A DNA stretch of 64,000 nucleotides from Rhodovarius crocodyli (lineage in GTDB: Bacteria; Pseudomonadota; Alphaproteobacteria; Acetobacterales; Acetobacteraceae): positions 45,003 through 109,002 of the forward strand of contig CAMDJV010000009.1 of NCBI GenBank assembly GCA_945901085.1, read 5' to 3'. Under the pieces are notes generated by a model that saw only the letters and a program-made list of their open reading frames with translations, was not told the origin of the DNA and did not search any database. Of the stretch, positions 35,771 to 45,473 are shown in pieces (the stretch's first letter is position 1; each line of letters starts with the position of its first letter). A program made the translations under genes and the position numbers.

Positions 35771-36793
35771 ATGTTCAAGCCAGCCATGGCCATCCTCGCC
35801 CTTCTGTTGCCCGGCATTGCCGCGGCGCAAATGGCCTCACCCGGCCCCACCCTGGCCCAGGTCCGGGCGCGGGATCTGCTGGTGTGTGGCACCTCCACCG
35901 GGGCGGCCGGCTTCTCAATGCCCGATAGCCGGGGCGAATATCGCGGCATCGACAATGACGTATGCCGCGCCATCACCGCAGCTGTGCTGGGCGATGCCGC
36001 GAAGGTGCGCTGGGTGCCGCTCACCACCCAGGCCCGCCTGCCGGCGCTGCAATCCGGCCAGATCGACGTGCTGGCCCGTACCGTCACCTGGACGCATGTG
36101 CGCGACACCGCCAATGGGCTGAACTTCACCGCCATCAGCTTCTATGACGGCCAGGGCTTCATGCTCCGCCGCAGCCTTGGCGTGACCCGCGCCACACAAT
36201 TGGCCGGGGCTTCGATTTGCGTCGTGGCCGGCTCGACCAATGAGCTGAACCTGGCCGACTGGGCGCGGACCAATAATATCCAATACTCGCCCGTGGTGTT
36301 CGAACAGAATGACGAGGCGCGGCGCAGCTACCTCGCCGGCCGTTGCGATGCCTATTCGACCGATGCCAGCCAACTCGCCGGGCTGCGCGCCAGCTTCCCC
36401 AACCCGGCCGAACACCTGATTCTGGACGATATCATCAGCAAGGAACCGCATAGCCCCGTCGTGCGCCATGGCGATGACCAATGGTTCGACATCATCCGCT
36501 GGACCTTCTTCGCACTGCTGACGGCCGAGGAGTTGGGCATCACCCAGGCCAATGTGGACAGCTTCCTGACCAGCCAAAACCCGGAAATCCGCCGCCTGCT
36601 GGGCATGGCGGGCGACCATGGGCCGATGATGGGGCTGGACCGGCGCTGGGCCTATAACGCCATCCGCGCGGTGGGGAATTATGGCGAGATTTTTGAGCGC
36701 AACCTGGGCTCGGGGAGCCCTATTGGGCTGCAGCGGGGGCTGAATGGGCTGTGGACCCGGGGCGGGTTGATGTATGCGCCGCCTATTCGGTGA
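35771..36793 (+). CDS. amino acid ABC transporter substrate-binding protein (AapJ-like), orphan
   Basis: A 340-aa periplasmic receptor with signal peptide FKPAMAILALLLPGIAAAQ. It has the general amino-acid receptor start LAQVRARDLLVCGTSTGAAGFSMPDSRGEYRGIDNDVCRA, followed by the PLTTQARLPALQSGQIDVLAR ligand-binding lobe. This is the AapJ/BztA group. CGGAG precedes ATG 35771 in a rightward frame that is open further upstream. No permease or ATPase genes follow, so it must work with a transporter encoded elsewhere or act as a sensor receptor. Confidence 0.88.
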   Translation: MFKPAMAILALLLPGIAAAQMASPGPTLAQVRARDLLVCGTSTGAAGFSMPDSRGEYRGIDNDVCRAITAAVLGDAAKVRWVPLTTQARLPALQSGQIDVLARTVTWTHVRDTANGLNFTAISFYDGQGFMLRRSLGVTRATQLAGASICVVAGSTNELNLADWARTNNIQYSPVVFEQNDEARRSYLAGRCDAYSTDASQLAGLRASFPNPAEHLILDDIISKEPHSPVVRHGDDQWFDIIRWTFFALLTAEELGITQANVDSFLTSQNPEIRRLLGMAGDHGPMMGLDRRWAYNAIRAVGNYGEIFERNLGSGSPIGLQRGLNGLWTRGGLMYAPPIR

Positions 36794-36802
36794 GGGAAGA
36801 AT

Positions 36803-36826
36803 CCGGGGAGAAGGTATTCTCCCCGG
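36803..36826 (+). terminator. hairpin after the amino-acid receptor gene, likely terminator
   Basis: CCGGGGAGAA and TTCTCCCCGG form a perfect 10-bp stem with a GGTA loop, nine bases after the stop codon. The T-rich stretch (ATTTTTAT) follows only after a further dozen bases, so termination is probable rather than certain. Confidence 0.55.
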
Positions 36827-36910
36827 GCCCCTCATCTATTTTTATCTGTCCGCCAACGGCGCGATCAGCGCTTGTATTCTATGTCAGAAGGCGACGAGAT
36901 GGCGGCCGCG

Positions 36911-37462
36911 TCATCTGCCTGTGCCCCGTCTGGTCCGCGGCGGCTTGGGATAGCATTCGCGCGCGGCGGCCGGCCCACCGGCAGGGCGACGCCACGCCAT
37001 AAAGTAAGGGCCGGACCGGAAGCGTCGCCAACCTTCATCGCGAATATTCAAAACAAAGGTTCTGTTTCCTTCATAGACGAATTCACACGCAAAAATCCAT
37101 TCATTGTGCACGCGCTGCATGATGACGGCCGGAAGACCATCCCGCGAACCAAACTGAGCCCAGAAAAAAACCAATACTGCCTCAGGCTGGCCATCAGAAT
37201 TAAAATCGACCAAACGGTACCGTAAATGCCGTGATGGATCAAAATTAAATGGCAACTGCCTGCTACCCGCCCTACCGAGAATGTCGCCCTCGAAGTTTAG
37301 AGCCATCTCATCGGCAAACAGATGAGAGGTTTCGCGAAACGCCGAAAGGGCGTCAGCGATGGAAGCGGGCATTCTGTGGAGACCCAGCCGGGCCTCCTCA
37401 GACCTGGCGCTGCGATGCGGCAGCAGAAGGATGGCCAGGAGCATCAGCAAGCAGGTTCTCAT
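36911..37462 (-). CDS. secreted protein of unknown function, possible immunity partner
   Basis: I do not recognise this 183-aa protein. It has a signal peptide (residues 1-20, hydrophobic LLMLLAILLLP) and so should be periplasmic. It contains DFNSDGQPE (86-94), a D-x-N-x-D-G-x2-E loop like calcium-binding FG-GAP/VCBS repeats, and a proline/arginine-rich tail. Base composition is lower in GC than the neighbours. It begins in the stop codon (ATGA) of the hydrolase-like gene at 37459-38283. A periplasmic protein tied this way to a cell-wall hydrolase recalls effector/immunity pairs; no database search was possible. Confidence 0.6.
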   Translation of the reverse strand: MRTCLLMLLAILLLPHRSARSEEARLGLHRMPASIADALSAFRETSHLFADEMALNFEGDILGRAGSRQLPFNFDPSRHLRYRLVDFNSDGQPEAVLVFFWAQFGSRDGLPAVIMQRVHNEWIFACEFVYEGNRTFVLNIRDEGWRRFRSGPYFMAWRRPAGGPAAARECYPKPPRTRRGTGR

Positions 37463-38283
37463 CGGAAGCCCGGCGCCGGCAGCGCAACCTGAGAAAAGCG
37501 CGTGAGCCGGTCTTCGATGGCGTTAAAAACCGATAGATCGGTGCGAGAACCAGGAATATTGGCCGGCTTTGGCAGCCCCGCCTGCCGATGGCGGAAGTAC
37601 CGGGCGAGCGCGGTGGGGCCCTGCCGATGCGCGGCAGCCATCAGCCCTGACTCACTCACCGGGATCGTCTGCCCGTTCACGCCGACGACGCTGGTGCCGA
37701 CGCTTTGCAGCCAACCATTCCTCTCCAGCCTCTCACGAAATTTCCGCATCACCTCATTCAATGCGCGCTCCTGAATGTCGGGGTTGGAGAGGAAATCCGC
37801 GTCTGTTCGCACGCCTGCCGCATTCGCCAGGCGCGTCCAGTTCCCTTGCTCGTCCATCCACCCGGCATCTCGAAGCGCAGTGGGCTGCAATTGGTACCGG
37901 CCCAGCGCTCGGGTGTCCCCGGAACCTCTGGTCAAACCGTATCCATGATCGGGGCGCGAACCGCCCGAGCTTTCCTCCCGGGCGATTTCAACCCGCCAAC
38001 CAGCATTCGGCTGGCGCTCCCAGGCGCGCGCGACGGCCCGTCGGTCATGCGCGCGGACGGTGTGGGTCCCGCCATCCTGCTCCCGCCGGGAATAGCTGCG
38101 GACATGCACCACATGCCCGTCAGCGCCGCTGTCGCTTTGCCGGCCTGTCGCATCGCGCCGCATGGGGCCGGGGTATCTCTCGGAGAAACCGCGCGCCACC
38201 TTTGCGCGCAGCGCGTCACCCTCAGGGCTCCTCCGCCAATACTGCGGGTCTCGCATCAGTTCCCGCAAATCCGTGTCTGACAT
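37459..38283 (-). CDS. lysozyme/transglycosylase-like protein, possible peptidoglycan hydrolase toxin
   Basis: A 274-aa protein without a signal peptide. Residues 57-80 (VVHVRSYSR then a basic VRAHDRR) resemble a short motif common in phage and secretion-system cargo. The C-terminal part looks like a lysozyme-fold hydrolase: acidic EESSGG (103-108, candidate catalytic Glu), GRYQLQ (128-133, like the GxYQ motif) and AAAHRQGPTALARYF (217-230). AGAGGAAA precedes ATG 38283. No secretion system genes are in the window. Assignment as a cell-wall hydrolase is moderate; the toxin role is inference from the coupled secreted partner. Confidence 0.6.
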   Translation of the reverse strand: MSDTDLRELMRDPQYWRRSPEGDALRAKVARGFSERYPGPMRRDATGRQSDSGADGHVVHVRSYSRREQDGGTHTVRAHDRRAVARAWERQPNAGWRVEIAREESSGGSRPDHGYGLTRGSGDTRALGRYQLQPTALRDAGWMDEQGNWTRLANAAGVRTDADFLSNPDIQERALNEVMRKFRERLERNGWLQSVGTSVVGVNGQTIPVSESGLMAAAHRQGPTALARYFRHRQAGLPKPANIPGSRTDLSVFNAIEDRLTRFSQVALPAPGFR

Positions 38284-38358
38284 GGCGATTTCCTCTCATC
38301 GCCATTATGCATGCCTTCGACTAAAAAAGAGAGACAAAACCTATCTGCGCCAGAAAGC

Positions 38359-39600
38359 CTAGCGTTCGTACAAGATCCTTGCCCTGATCGTCCCCGGCAG
38401 CGCCCGCATCTCCTCCAGAATCGCCGCGCCATCGCGCGTCGCCCCGGCATCCACCACCACGTAACCCACCTCGCCATCGGTCTGCAGATACTGCCCGGCG
38501 ATGTTCACGCCCCGGCTGGCGAAGATATTGTTGATGCCGGTCAAAATGCCCGGAACATTGCGGTGCACATGCATGAAGCGGGCGCCGGTTGCCTGAATCG
38601 GCAGCGCCACCTGGGGGAAATTCACCGCGCCCAGCGTGCTGCCGGTATCGGAATAATCGGCGAGCTTGGCCGCCACCTCCTGGCCGATGCGCGCCTGCGC
38701 CTCCTCCGTGCTGCCGCCGATATGCGGTGTGAGAATCACATTATCGATGCCCTGCAGCGGCGTGGTGAAGATATCGCCATTGCGTGCCGGCTCCTCGGGG
38801 AACACATCGACAGCGGCACCGGCAATCCGCCCGTCACGCAGCGCCACGGCCAGGGCATCGAGGTCCACCACCGTGCCGCGGGCATTGTTGATGAAGATCG
38901 CGCCGGGCTTCATCTTGGCGATCTCGGCTTCCCCGATCATGCCCTCGGTCGCCTGGGTCTCGGGCACATGCATCGTGACGATGTCGGACCAATGCAACAG
39001 CTCATCGAGGCTGCCGCAGCGGCTGGCATTGCCCAGCGGCAGCTTGGCCACCACGTCCCAATAGATCACCCGCATGCCGAAACCCTCGGCCAAAACCGAA
39101 AGCTGGCTGCCGATATTGCCATAGCCGATAATGCCCAGCGTGCGGCCGCGCACCTCGCGATAGCCCTCGGCACTTTTTGACCAGCCGCCTGCATGGGCTG
39201 CGATGCTTTTCGGCACCACGCCGCGCAACAGCATGATGATCTCACCCATCACCAACTCGGCCACGCTGCGGGTGTTGGAGAAGGGCGCGTTGAACACCAC
39301 GATGCCGCGCTCACGCGCCGCCTTGAGGTCCACCTGGTTGGTGCCGATGCAAAAACAGCCCACCACCACCAGGCGGTCCGCCGCCTCCAGCACCTCACGC
39401 GTCAATTGCGTGCGGCTGCGGATGCCCAGCATGTGAACACCCTTGAGCGCCTCGGTCAGCGCCTCGCCATCCAGCGCCTTGGGCAGGCGGGTGATGGAGG
39501 CATAGCCCTGCTCCTCGAGCAGGTTGACCGCCGTGTCGTGGATGCCCTCCAGCAGCAGGATCTTGATCCGGTCTTTCGGTAGGGAGAAATTTTCGCTCAT
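38359..39600 (-). CDS. serA: D-3-phosphoglycerate dehydrogenase
   Basis: Oxidises 3-phosphoglycerate in the first step of serine synthesis. The 413-aa E. coli-like form has the NAD-binding GRTLGIIGYGNIGSQL, catalytic segments NNARGTVVDLDAL and DVFPEEP, the active-site LTPHIGGSTEEAQ, and a C-terminal ACT domain (VHRNVPGILTGINNIFASRGVNI) that binds serine for feedback. It starts in the stop codon of the M20 hydrolase gene, an unusual partner. Confidence 0.94.
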   Translation of the reverse strand: MSENFSLPKDRIKILLLEGIHDTAVNLLEEQGYASITRLPKALDGEALTEALKGVHMLGIRSRTQLTREVLEAADRLVVVGCFCIGTNQVDLKAARERGIVVFNAPFSNTRSVAELVMGEIIMLLRGVVPKSIAAHAGGWSKSAEGYREVRGRTLGIIGYGNIGSQLSVLAEGFGMRVIYWDVVAKLPLGNASRCGSLDELLHWSDIVTMHVPETQATEGMIGEAEIAKMKPGAIFINNARGTVVDLDALAVALRDGRIAGAAVDVFPEEPARNGDIFTTPLQGIDNVILTPHIGGSTEEAQARIGQEVAAKLADYSDTGSTLGAVNFPQVALPIQATGARFMHVHRNVPGILTGINNIFASRGVNIAGQYLQTDGEVGYVVVDAGATRDGAAILEEMRALPGTIRARILYER

Positions 39601-40865
39601 GTGTTGGCCAGCTCCGCCAGGACCTGCGCGAGCACTCTTGTGCCGGCGGCCAGTTGATCGGGGGCGGAATACTCCGCCGGATTATGCGATACACCGCCGC
39701 GGCAGGGCACGAAAATCATCCCCGCCGGGCAGAGCGGTACCATGAATTGCGCATCATGGAAGGCGCCCGAGGGCATGCGCAGCGCGCCCAGCCCCTGGGC
39801 CAGGGCTGCACGCTCCACCGCATCGACCACCGCCGGGCCGAAATCGGTGGGCATGGCGTTGAAACGCTCATACACCACCGCCGTGCAATGCTGCAGGGCG
39901 GAATGGATCACCCCTTCGATCGCATTGCCACGCGCCAGCACCACGGCGGCGTCAGGGTGGCGGAAATCGATGGAAAACCGCACCAGATCGGCGACCGAAT
40001 TGGAGCTATTCGGGAAAACCTCCATCCGCGCCACGGTGAAGCGCAGCACATCGGTGGGGTCGCGCATCAACTGGTTCAGCGCCGTGATGGCGCGGATGGC
40101 GTCCTGCATCGCATCCTGGCGCATCGAGACCGGCGTGGTGCCGGCATGGTCGGAGCGGCCATGAATCTCCACGCTGAACCAGCGGCTGCCCTGAATGCCG
40201 GTCACCACACCAATGTCGAGGTTGCGGGTCTCCAGGATCGGGCCCTGCTCGATATGCGCCTCGATATAGGCATGCGGGGCTGGGCCCTCGACCACACCCA
40301 GCGGGCGGCGGGCGATATCGGCCTCTAGGGCCATATGCTCGGCCAGGGCATCGCCAAACCGCACGCCCTTGGTGTCCTCGATCGCATCCCAAGTGTCCGG
40401 CCCGGCGAAACCGGCATAGGCCATGGAACCCATGCAGCCAGGGGCGAAACGGCCGCCCTCCTCATTGGTCCAGGCCACCACCTCGATGGGCCGGCGGGTG
40501 GAGATGCCGGCCTCACGCAGGGCCTGCACCGCCTCGAGCCCGGCAATCACCCCGTAAATGCCATCGAAGCGGCCACCCTTGGGCTGGCTGTCCATGTGGC
40601 TGCCGGTCAGCACGGGTGCGAGGCCGGGCTCCGAGCCCTCATGCCGCAGGAACAGATTGCCCAGTCGGTCCACACTGGCGCTCAGCCCCAAAGCCTCGCC
40701 CCAGGCGATGAGCATGCGGCGCGATTCACGGTCCAGCGGCGTCAGGCAGGCGCGGTTCACCCCGTCGCCCGGAATGGCACCCAGCTTGGCCATCTCCATC
40801 AGCCGGTCCCACTGCCTGGCCTCACTCACCGCCGCCACCAGGTTGGGCGCTACCATCTCCGCCAT
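39597..40865 (-). CDS. M20-family amidohydrolase (carbamoylase / allantoate- or ureidoglycolate-hydrolase type)
   Basis: A 422-aa zinc peptidase-fold enzyme. Metal and substrate residues appear in GSHMDSQPKGGRFDGIYG, WTNEEGGRFAPGCMGS, HIEQGPILE and GRSDHAGTTPVSMRQDA, the pattern of N-carbamoyl-amino-acid hydrolases and allantoate amidohydrolases. MAEM at 40865 is the likely start. It overlaps serA by four bases. Purine-degradation genes uraH and puuD lie just across the inverted repeat on the other strand, so allantoate or ureidoglycolate is a plausible substrate; the hydantoinase genes at 29-33 kb suggest N-carbamoyl amino acids as an alternative. Confidence 0.88.
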   Translation of the reverse strand: MAEMVAPNLVAAVSEARQWDRLMEMAKLGAIPGDGVNRACLTPLDRESRRMLIAWGEALGLSASVDRLGNLFLRHEGSEPGLAPVLTGSHMDSQPKGGRFDGIYGVIAGLEAVQALREAGISTRRPIEVVAWTNEEGGRFAPGCMGSMAYAGFAGPDTWDAIEDTKGVRFGDALAEHMALEADIARRPLGVVEGPAPHAYIEAHIEQGPILETRNLDIGVVTGIQGSRWFSVEIHGRSDHAGTTPVSMRQDAMQDAIRAITALNQLMRDPTDVLRFTVARMEVFPNSSNSVADLVRFSIDFRHPDAAVVLARGNAIEGVIHSALQHCTAVVYERFNAMPTDFGPAVVDAVERAALAQGLGALRMPSGAFHDAQFMVPLCPAGMIFVPCRGGVSHNPAEYSAPDQLAAGTRVLAQVLAELANT

Positions 40866-40935
40866 CTCAGTCCTTGCTCCTGCCAATGCGACGGCTTTGC
40901 GGGCCGTGGGACATAGCACGCCCGGTTGCCCGTCA

Positions 40936-41132
40936 GGGGGCTCTGCCCCCCGACACCCCCCGCAAAGGGCCGAAAGGCCCTTTGATCCCAATGAGTCTAT
41001 CGGTGGGTTGGGAGGGGGCTATGCGGTCGCTTTTCGGCTAGACCACCTCTATGCCCCCTCCCCAACCACCGATCACCCGGTGTCCAGAGGCCTTTCGGCC
41101 TTTGGTGGGGGGTGCAGGGGGGCAAAGCCCCC
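40936..41132. repeat. large imperfect inverted repeat, two arms of about 80 bases
   Basis: The left arm (40936-41019) and right arm (41053-41132) are reverse complements with scattered mismatches, separated by 33 bases. Each arm has its own small hairpin; the left one, 40963-40984, is perfect with a GAAA loop. It fills most of the 387-base gap between the M20 hydrolase and uraH, and no gene is seen in that gap. It resembles paired REP-like palindromes or a MITE-like element. Confidence 0.75.
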
Positions 41133-41252
41133 TTGCGGACAGCTCGCGCCGCCAGTTCCCGCCAGCCTGTAAGCCCCCGCATTGGCAGGATCAAGGCTTG
41201 CGATGTCATGGCGTTTGCTGGGATGTTGCACTGCAATGTGAGGGCGTGGCGG

Positions 41253-41606
41253 ATGGGTTTGTCGATGCATATTCTGGACACGGCGCAGGGTTGTCCTGGC
41301 CGGGGCATCGCGTTTGCGTTGTTCCGCCTGCATGAGGATGGCCGGCGGGAGCAATTGCGGGCCGGTGTCACCAATGATGATGGCCGCACGGATGGCTGGT
41401 TGCTGGCGCAGGACGAGCTGCGGCTGGGCCGCTATGAGATGCTGTATCAGATCGGCACCTATTTTCGTGCTGCGGGTTTCCCCCTCGCCGAGCCGCCTTT
41501 CATCGACGAGGTCTGCCTGCGCTTCAGCATTGCCGATGCGGCGTCGCATTATCATGTGCCGCTGCTGGTCTCGCCCTATGGCTATACGACGTATCGGGGC
41601 AGCTGA
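41253..41606 (+). CDS. uraH: 5-hydroxyisourate hydrolase
   Basis: A 117-aa transthyretin-like enzyme that hydrolyses 5-hydroxyisourate, the product of urate oxidation. The N-terminal SMHILDTAQGCPG and the C-terminal YHVPLLVSPYGYTTYRGS (the Y-R-G-S end is diagnostic) are intact, and the conserved His and Arg residues are present. ATG 41253 gives the usual length. It overlaps the puuD start by one base (TGATG), matching its pathway place directly after PuuD. Confidence 0.93.
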   Translation: MGLSMHILDTAQGCPGRGIAFALFRLHEDGRREQLRAGVTNDDGRTDGWLLAQDELRLGRYEMLYQIGTYFRAAGFPLAEPPFIDEVCLRFSIADAASHYHVPLLVSPYGYTTYRGS

Positions 41607-42793
41607 TGGACACCGCCTATCTCGCCGAATGGGCGAATTTGCTGCTGCGCTGGCTGCATCTCATCACCGGCATGGCCTGGATTGGTGCCAGCTTTTATTT
41701 CATGGGGCTCGACCAATCGCTCAAACCCGCCAAGGACGGCAATCCGCTGATCCGGGGCGAGCAATGGGCGGTGCATGGTGGTGGCTTCTATCACAAGCAG
41801 AAATTCATCGCCGGCCCGGAGAAGCTGCCCGAGAAGCTGCATTGGTCGAAATGGGAGGCGTATTGGACCTGGATGAGCGGGTTTTCGCTCTTTGTCCTGA
41901 TGTATTGGGGCCAGGCCAGCACCTATCTTATTGATCCCGACGTGGCCGATCTGGCGCCATGGGAGGCGATTGCCATTTCCATAGCCCTGCTGGTTGCGGC
42001 ATGGGCGGTGTATGATGTGATTTGCCGCACGCCCTGGGGCGATGATGGCATGGCCATGGCCATTATCGGCATATTGGGTTTGGCGCTGACGGCTTACGTC
42101 ACCACCCGTATTTTTTCTGGCCGCGGCGCCTATCTGCAGGTGGGGGCGATGATCGGCACCATCATGGCCGCCAATGTGTTGATGGTGATCATGCCCGGCC
42201 AGCGGAAGATGGTGGCGGCGGTGGCCAATGGCACCGCCATCGACCCCAAATGGGGCGGCATGGGCAAGCAGCGCAGCATCCATAACAACTACACCACGCT
42301 GCCCGTCATCTTCCTGATGATCAGCCCGCATTACCCGATGTTCTGGCAGCATGAGAAAGCCTGGCTCTTGCTGGTGGCCATGGCACTGGCCGGGGCGCTT
42401 GTGCGGCAATTCTTCAATCTGCGGCATCAGGGCATCCAGGTCTATGATTTCTGGCTGGCCGGCGGGGTTGTGGTGGTGCTGGTGGCGGTTTTCATCGCGC
42501 CGCCGCATGTTGCGCCCCCGGCGCGGGGCGAGGCGCCGACCTTTGCCGAGGTGCAAACCATCATGAGCCAGCGTTGCATGGAATGCCATCAGCCCCGGCC
42601 TACCAACCCCGCCTTTGCCGCGCCGCCCAAGGGCGTGGTGCTGCATACCCCCTCCCACATCCAGCGCCAGGCGCAGGCCTGGGTGACGCAGGTGCGCAGC
42701 GAGGCCATGCCGCCCAATAATGCCACTGGTCTGACAGCGGAGGAGCGTGGCCGTTTGCTGGCCTGGGTGGCGGCGGGCGCGCGGCGGGATTAA
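41606..42793 (+). CDS. puuD: membrane urate hydroxylase with C-terminal cytochrome c domain
   Basis: PuuD oxidises urate to 5-hydroxyisourate in the inner membrane. The 395-aa protein has about eight membrane helices including WLHLITGMAWIGASFYF, then a periplasmic tail with the single heme-binding motif CMECH (324-328) and a distal Met in SEAMPP. Electrons thus go to the respiratory chain rather than directly to O2. It is coupled to uraH. No OHCU decarboxylase is visible nearby. Confidence 0.93.
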   Translation: MDTAYLAEWANLLLRWLHLITGMAWIGASFYFMGLDQSLKPAKDGNPLIRGEQWAVHGGGFYHKQKFIAGPEKLPEKLHWSKWEAYWTWMSGFSLFVLMYWGQASTYLIDPDVADLAPWEAIAISIALLVAAWAVYDVICRTPWGDDGMAMAIIGILGLALTAYVTTRIFSGRGAYLQVGAMIGTIMAANVLMVIMPGQRKMVAAVANGTAIDPKWGGMGKQRSIHNNYTTLPVIFLMISPHYPMFWQHEKAWLLLVAMALAGALVRQFFNLRHQGIQVYDFWLAGGVVVVLVAVFIAPPHVAPPARGEAPTFAEVQTIMSQRCMECHQPRPTNPAFAAPPKGVVLHTPSHIQRQAQAWVTQVRSEAMPPNNATGLTAEERGRLLAWVAAGARRD

Positions 42794-42917
42794 CCGCGCC
42801 CCCCCGGCCATGCTTGCCACCCGCCGGTGAAACGGCGAGGCTCGCCGCCGAGGGAAGAATTTTCATGGCAAAGGCCTGTCGTCACATTGGCGCAAGCGCC
42901 CGGCCCGAAGGCTGGGC

Positions 42918-44066
42918 ATGGCGCTGATCCAATATATCAACCGTGTGCAATTCGGCGCCGGCGCGCTGGCGGAATTGCCAGCGGAACTGGCGCTGGCCGG
43001 CATCACCCGCCCGCTGGTGGTGACCGATGCCGGCGTGGTGGCGGCTGGCTTATTGGCGCGTCTGCTGGCGCTGCTGCCCTCCGGTGTGGCGGTGCATGCC
43101 GCTGTGCCGCCCAACCCGAATGAGGCTGCCGTGCGGGAAGCCACCGCAGCCTATCGCGCCGGTGGCTGCGATGGGGTGGTGGGGCTGGGCGGTGGCTCAC
43201 CGCTTGATCTCGCCAAGGCGGTGGCGCTCTCCGCCACGCATGATGCCACGCAGCTCGCGCGCTATGCCGTGGTGGAGGGTGGGTTGGGCCGGATCACCGC
43301 CGCCGCCGCGCCGGTCATCGCCGTGCCCACCACCGCGGGCACTGGCAGTGAGGTCAGCCGTGGCGCGCTGATCGTGATGGCGGATGGCCGCAAGCTCTCC
43401 ATCGGCTCGCCGCATCTCATCCCGCGCGCGGCGATTTGCGACCCGGAACTGACACTCGGCCTGCCGCCGGGCCTGACCGCCGCCACCGGGATGGACGCCA
43501 TGGCGCATTGCATTGAGACGCTGTGCTCACCGCGCTTCAATCCGGTGGCCGATGCCATCGCGCGGGATGGGCTGCGCCGCGCCTGGGCCGCCCTGCCCCG
43601 TGCGGTGGAAGATGGCAGCGATGCAGATGCGCGGCGGGAGATGATGCTGGCCTCGATGATGGGCGCGCTGGCCTTCCCCAAGGGGCTGGGGGCGGTGCAT
43701 GCGCTCTCCCACGCGCTGGGAGCCTTGGCGGTGAGCCCGCATCACGGCACGCTGAATGCGCTGCTGCTGCCTGGTGTGCTGCGCTTCAATGCCCCGGTGC
43801 TGGGGGCGGTGTTGCCGGTGCTGGCCGAGGCCATGGGCCTGCCCCCTGGCGCCGATGCGGCCGCGCTGGCCGATGCCATTGCCGCGCTGAATCACAGGCT
43901 GGGCCTGCCCCCGGGCCTGGCTGCCATGGGCATCACCGAGGCTGATCTGGCCCCCGCCGCCGCCGCCGCCCTGCGCGACCACCACCACCTGACCAACCCC
44001 CGGACGGCGCGCGAGGATGATTACCGCGCCATCCTCCATTCCGCCTTTCACGGAACCGCATCATGA
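42918..44066 (+). CDS. iron-containing alcohol dehydrogenase family protein
   Basis: A 382-aa group III dehydrogenase. The NAD-binding [16 protein letters not shown] and [14 protein letters not shown] are typical, and metal-binding His residues are in MDAMAHCIE and VHALSHALG. Length and pattern suit maleylacetate reductase or short-chain Fe-ADH relatives. It overlaps the leuC-like gene by four bases and is followed by leuD-like and Bug genes, so it probably belongs to a catabolic route. I found no clear sign of the substrate. Confidence 0.87.
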   Translation: MALIQYINRVQFGAGALAELPAELALAGITRPLVVTDAGVVAAGLLARLLALLPSGVAVHAAVPPNPNEAAVREATAAYRAGGCDGVVGLGGGSPLDLAKAVALSATHDATQLARYAVVEGGLGRITAAAAPVIAVPTTAGTGSEVSRGALIVMADGRKLSIGSPHLIPRAAICDPELTLGLPPGLTAATGMDAMAHCIETLCSPRFNPVADAIARDGLRRAWAALPRAVEDGSDADARREMMLASMMGALAFPKGLGAVHALSHALGALAVSPHHGTLNALLLPGVLRFNAPVLGAVLPVLAEAMGLPPGADAAALADAIAALNHRLGLPPGLAAMGITEADLAPAAAAALRDHHHLTNPRTAREDDYRAILHSAFHGTAS

Positions 44067-45469
44067 CCGCCGAGACCATGTTCGAGAAAATCTGGAACCG
44101 CCACCGCGTGCTGGAGCGCGAGGACGGCCAGACCCTGCTCTATGTTGACCGCCATCTGGTGCATGACGGCTCTGCTCCCGCCTTCGAGATGCTGCGCGAC
44201 CGTGGCCTGAAGCCGCGCGCGCCTGAGCGCATCTTCGCCACCCCCGACCATTACGTGCCGACCGACACGCGCGATGTCGCCGCCATCGAGAATGATGAAT
44301 ATCGCGGCATGGTGGAAAGCCTGGAGCAGAATGCGGCCGAGGGCGGTTTTGCGCTGTTCGGCCTGAAGGATGGCCGCCAGGGCATTGTGCATGTGGTGGG
44401 GCCGGAGGCGGGGCTGACCCAGCCCGGCATGCTGCTGGTATGCGGTGACAGCCACACCTCCACCCATGGCGCGCTGGGCGCGCTGGCCTTCGGCATTGGC
44501 ATGACCGAGGTGGCGCATGTGCTGGGCAGCCAGACATTATGGCAGCGCAAGCCCAAGACCCTGCGCATCACGGTGGATGGCGCATTGGCCCCGGGCGTGA
44601 CGGCCAAGGATGTGATCCTGCACATCATTGCCAGCATTGGTGCGGCGGGTGCCACCGGCTATGTCATTGAATATGCCGGCAGCGCCATTCGTGGCCTGTC
44701 GATGGAAGGCCGGCTGACGCTGTGCAACATGTCCATTGAGGCCGGTGGCCGTGCTGGCATGGTGGCGCCCGATGAGACCACCTTCGCCTATCTCCAGGGC
44801 CGCGAATACGCGCCCAAAGGCGCTGACTGGGACCGCGCGGTGGAGCGCTGGCGGGCGCTGGCCAGTGATGCCGATGCGGTGTTCGACCGTGACGTGGTGC
44901 TGGACGGTAATGCCATCGCGCCGATGGTGACCTGGGGCAATAGCCCCGAGGATGCGCTGCCGGTGGATGCCATGCTGCCCGACCCCGAAGCCGCGCCCGA
45001 CCCGGCGCGGCGCGCCGCCATGCAGGCTGCTTTTGCCTATATGGGCCTCACGCCCGGTGCGGCGCTGACCAGCCTGGGGGTGGACCGCGTGTTTATCGGC
45101 TCCTGCACCAATGGCCGGATCGAGGATATGCGCGCGGCTGCCGCCATCGCCCGCGGCCGCCGCGTGGCCGAGGGGGTGACGGCCTGGGTCGTGCCCGGCT
45201 CGGCCCCGGTGAAGCGCCAGGCCGAGGCCGAGGGGCTGGACCAGATTTTTCTCGCCGCCGGTTTTGAATGGCGCGAGGCCGGATGCTCGATGTGCCTGGG
45301 CACCAATGGCGAGATCGGCACACCGGGGCAACGCATCGCCGCCACCTCCAACCGCAATTTCCGCGGCCGGCAGGGCCCGGGCGTGCGGACCCATTTGATG
45401 AGCCCGGCCATGGCGGCGGCGGCGGCGGTGGCCGGCCATATCACCGATATTCGCGGCCTGGAGGGCTGA
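44063..45469 (+). CDS. leuC: aconitase-family hydro-lyase large subunit (3-isopropylmalate dehydratase-like)
   Basis: A 468-aa [4Fe-4S] enzyme subunit. The cluster ligands are in [14 protein letters not shown] and [10 protein letters not shown], and the substrate segment is [20 protein letters not shown], typical of LeuC. It starts inside the stop of the Fe-dehydrogenase gene and is followed by a leuD-like gene and a Bug receptor, not by leuB. That context is more like a degradative hydro-lyase (for example maleate or dimethylmaleate hydratase relatives). Leucine synthesis remains the default by sequence. Confidence 0.85.
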   Translation: MTAETMFEKIWNRHRVLEREDGQTLLYVDRHLVHDGSAPAFEMLRDRGLKPRAPERIFATPDHYVPTDTRDVAAIENDEYRGMVESLEQNAAEGGFALFGLKDGRQGIVHVVGPEAGLTQPGMLLVCGDSHTSTHGALGALAFGIGMTEVAHVLGSQTLWQRKPKTLRITVDGALAPGVTAKDVILHIIASIGAAGATGYVIEYAGSAIRGLSMEGRLTLCNMSIEAGGRAGMVAPDETTFAYLQGREYAPKGADWDRAVERWRALASDADAVFDRDVVLDGNAIAPMVTWGNSPEDALPVDAMLPDPEAAPDPARRAAMQAAFAYMGLTPGAALTSLGVDRVFIGSCTNGRIEDMRAAAAIARGRRVAEGVTAWVVPGSAPVKRQAEAEGLDQIFLAAGFEWREAGCSMCLGTNGEIGTPGQRIAATSNRNFRGRQGPGVRTHLMSPAMAAAAAVAGHITDIRGLEG

Positions 45470-45473
45470 GACG

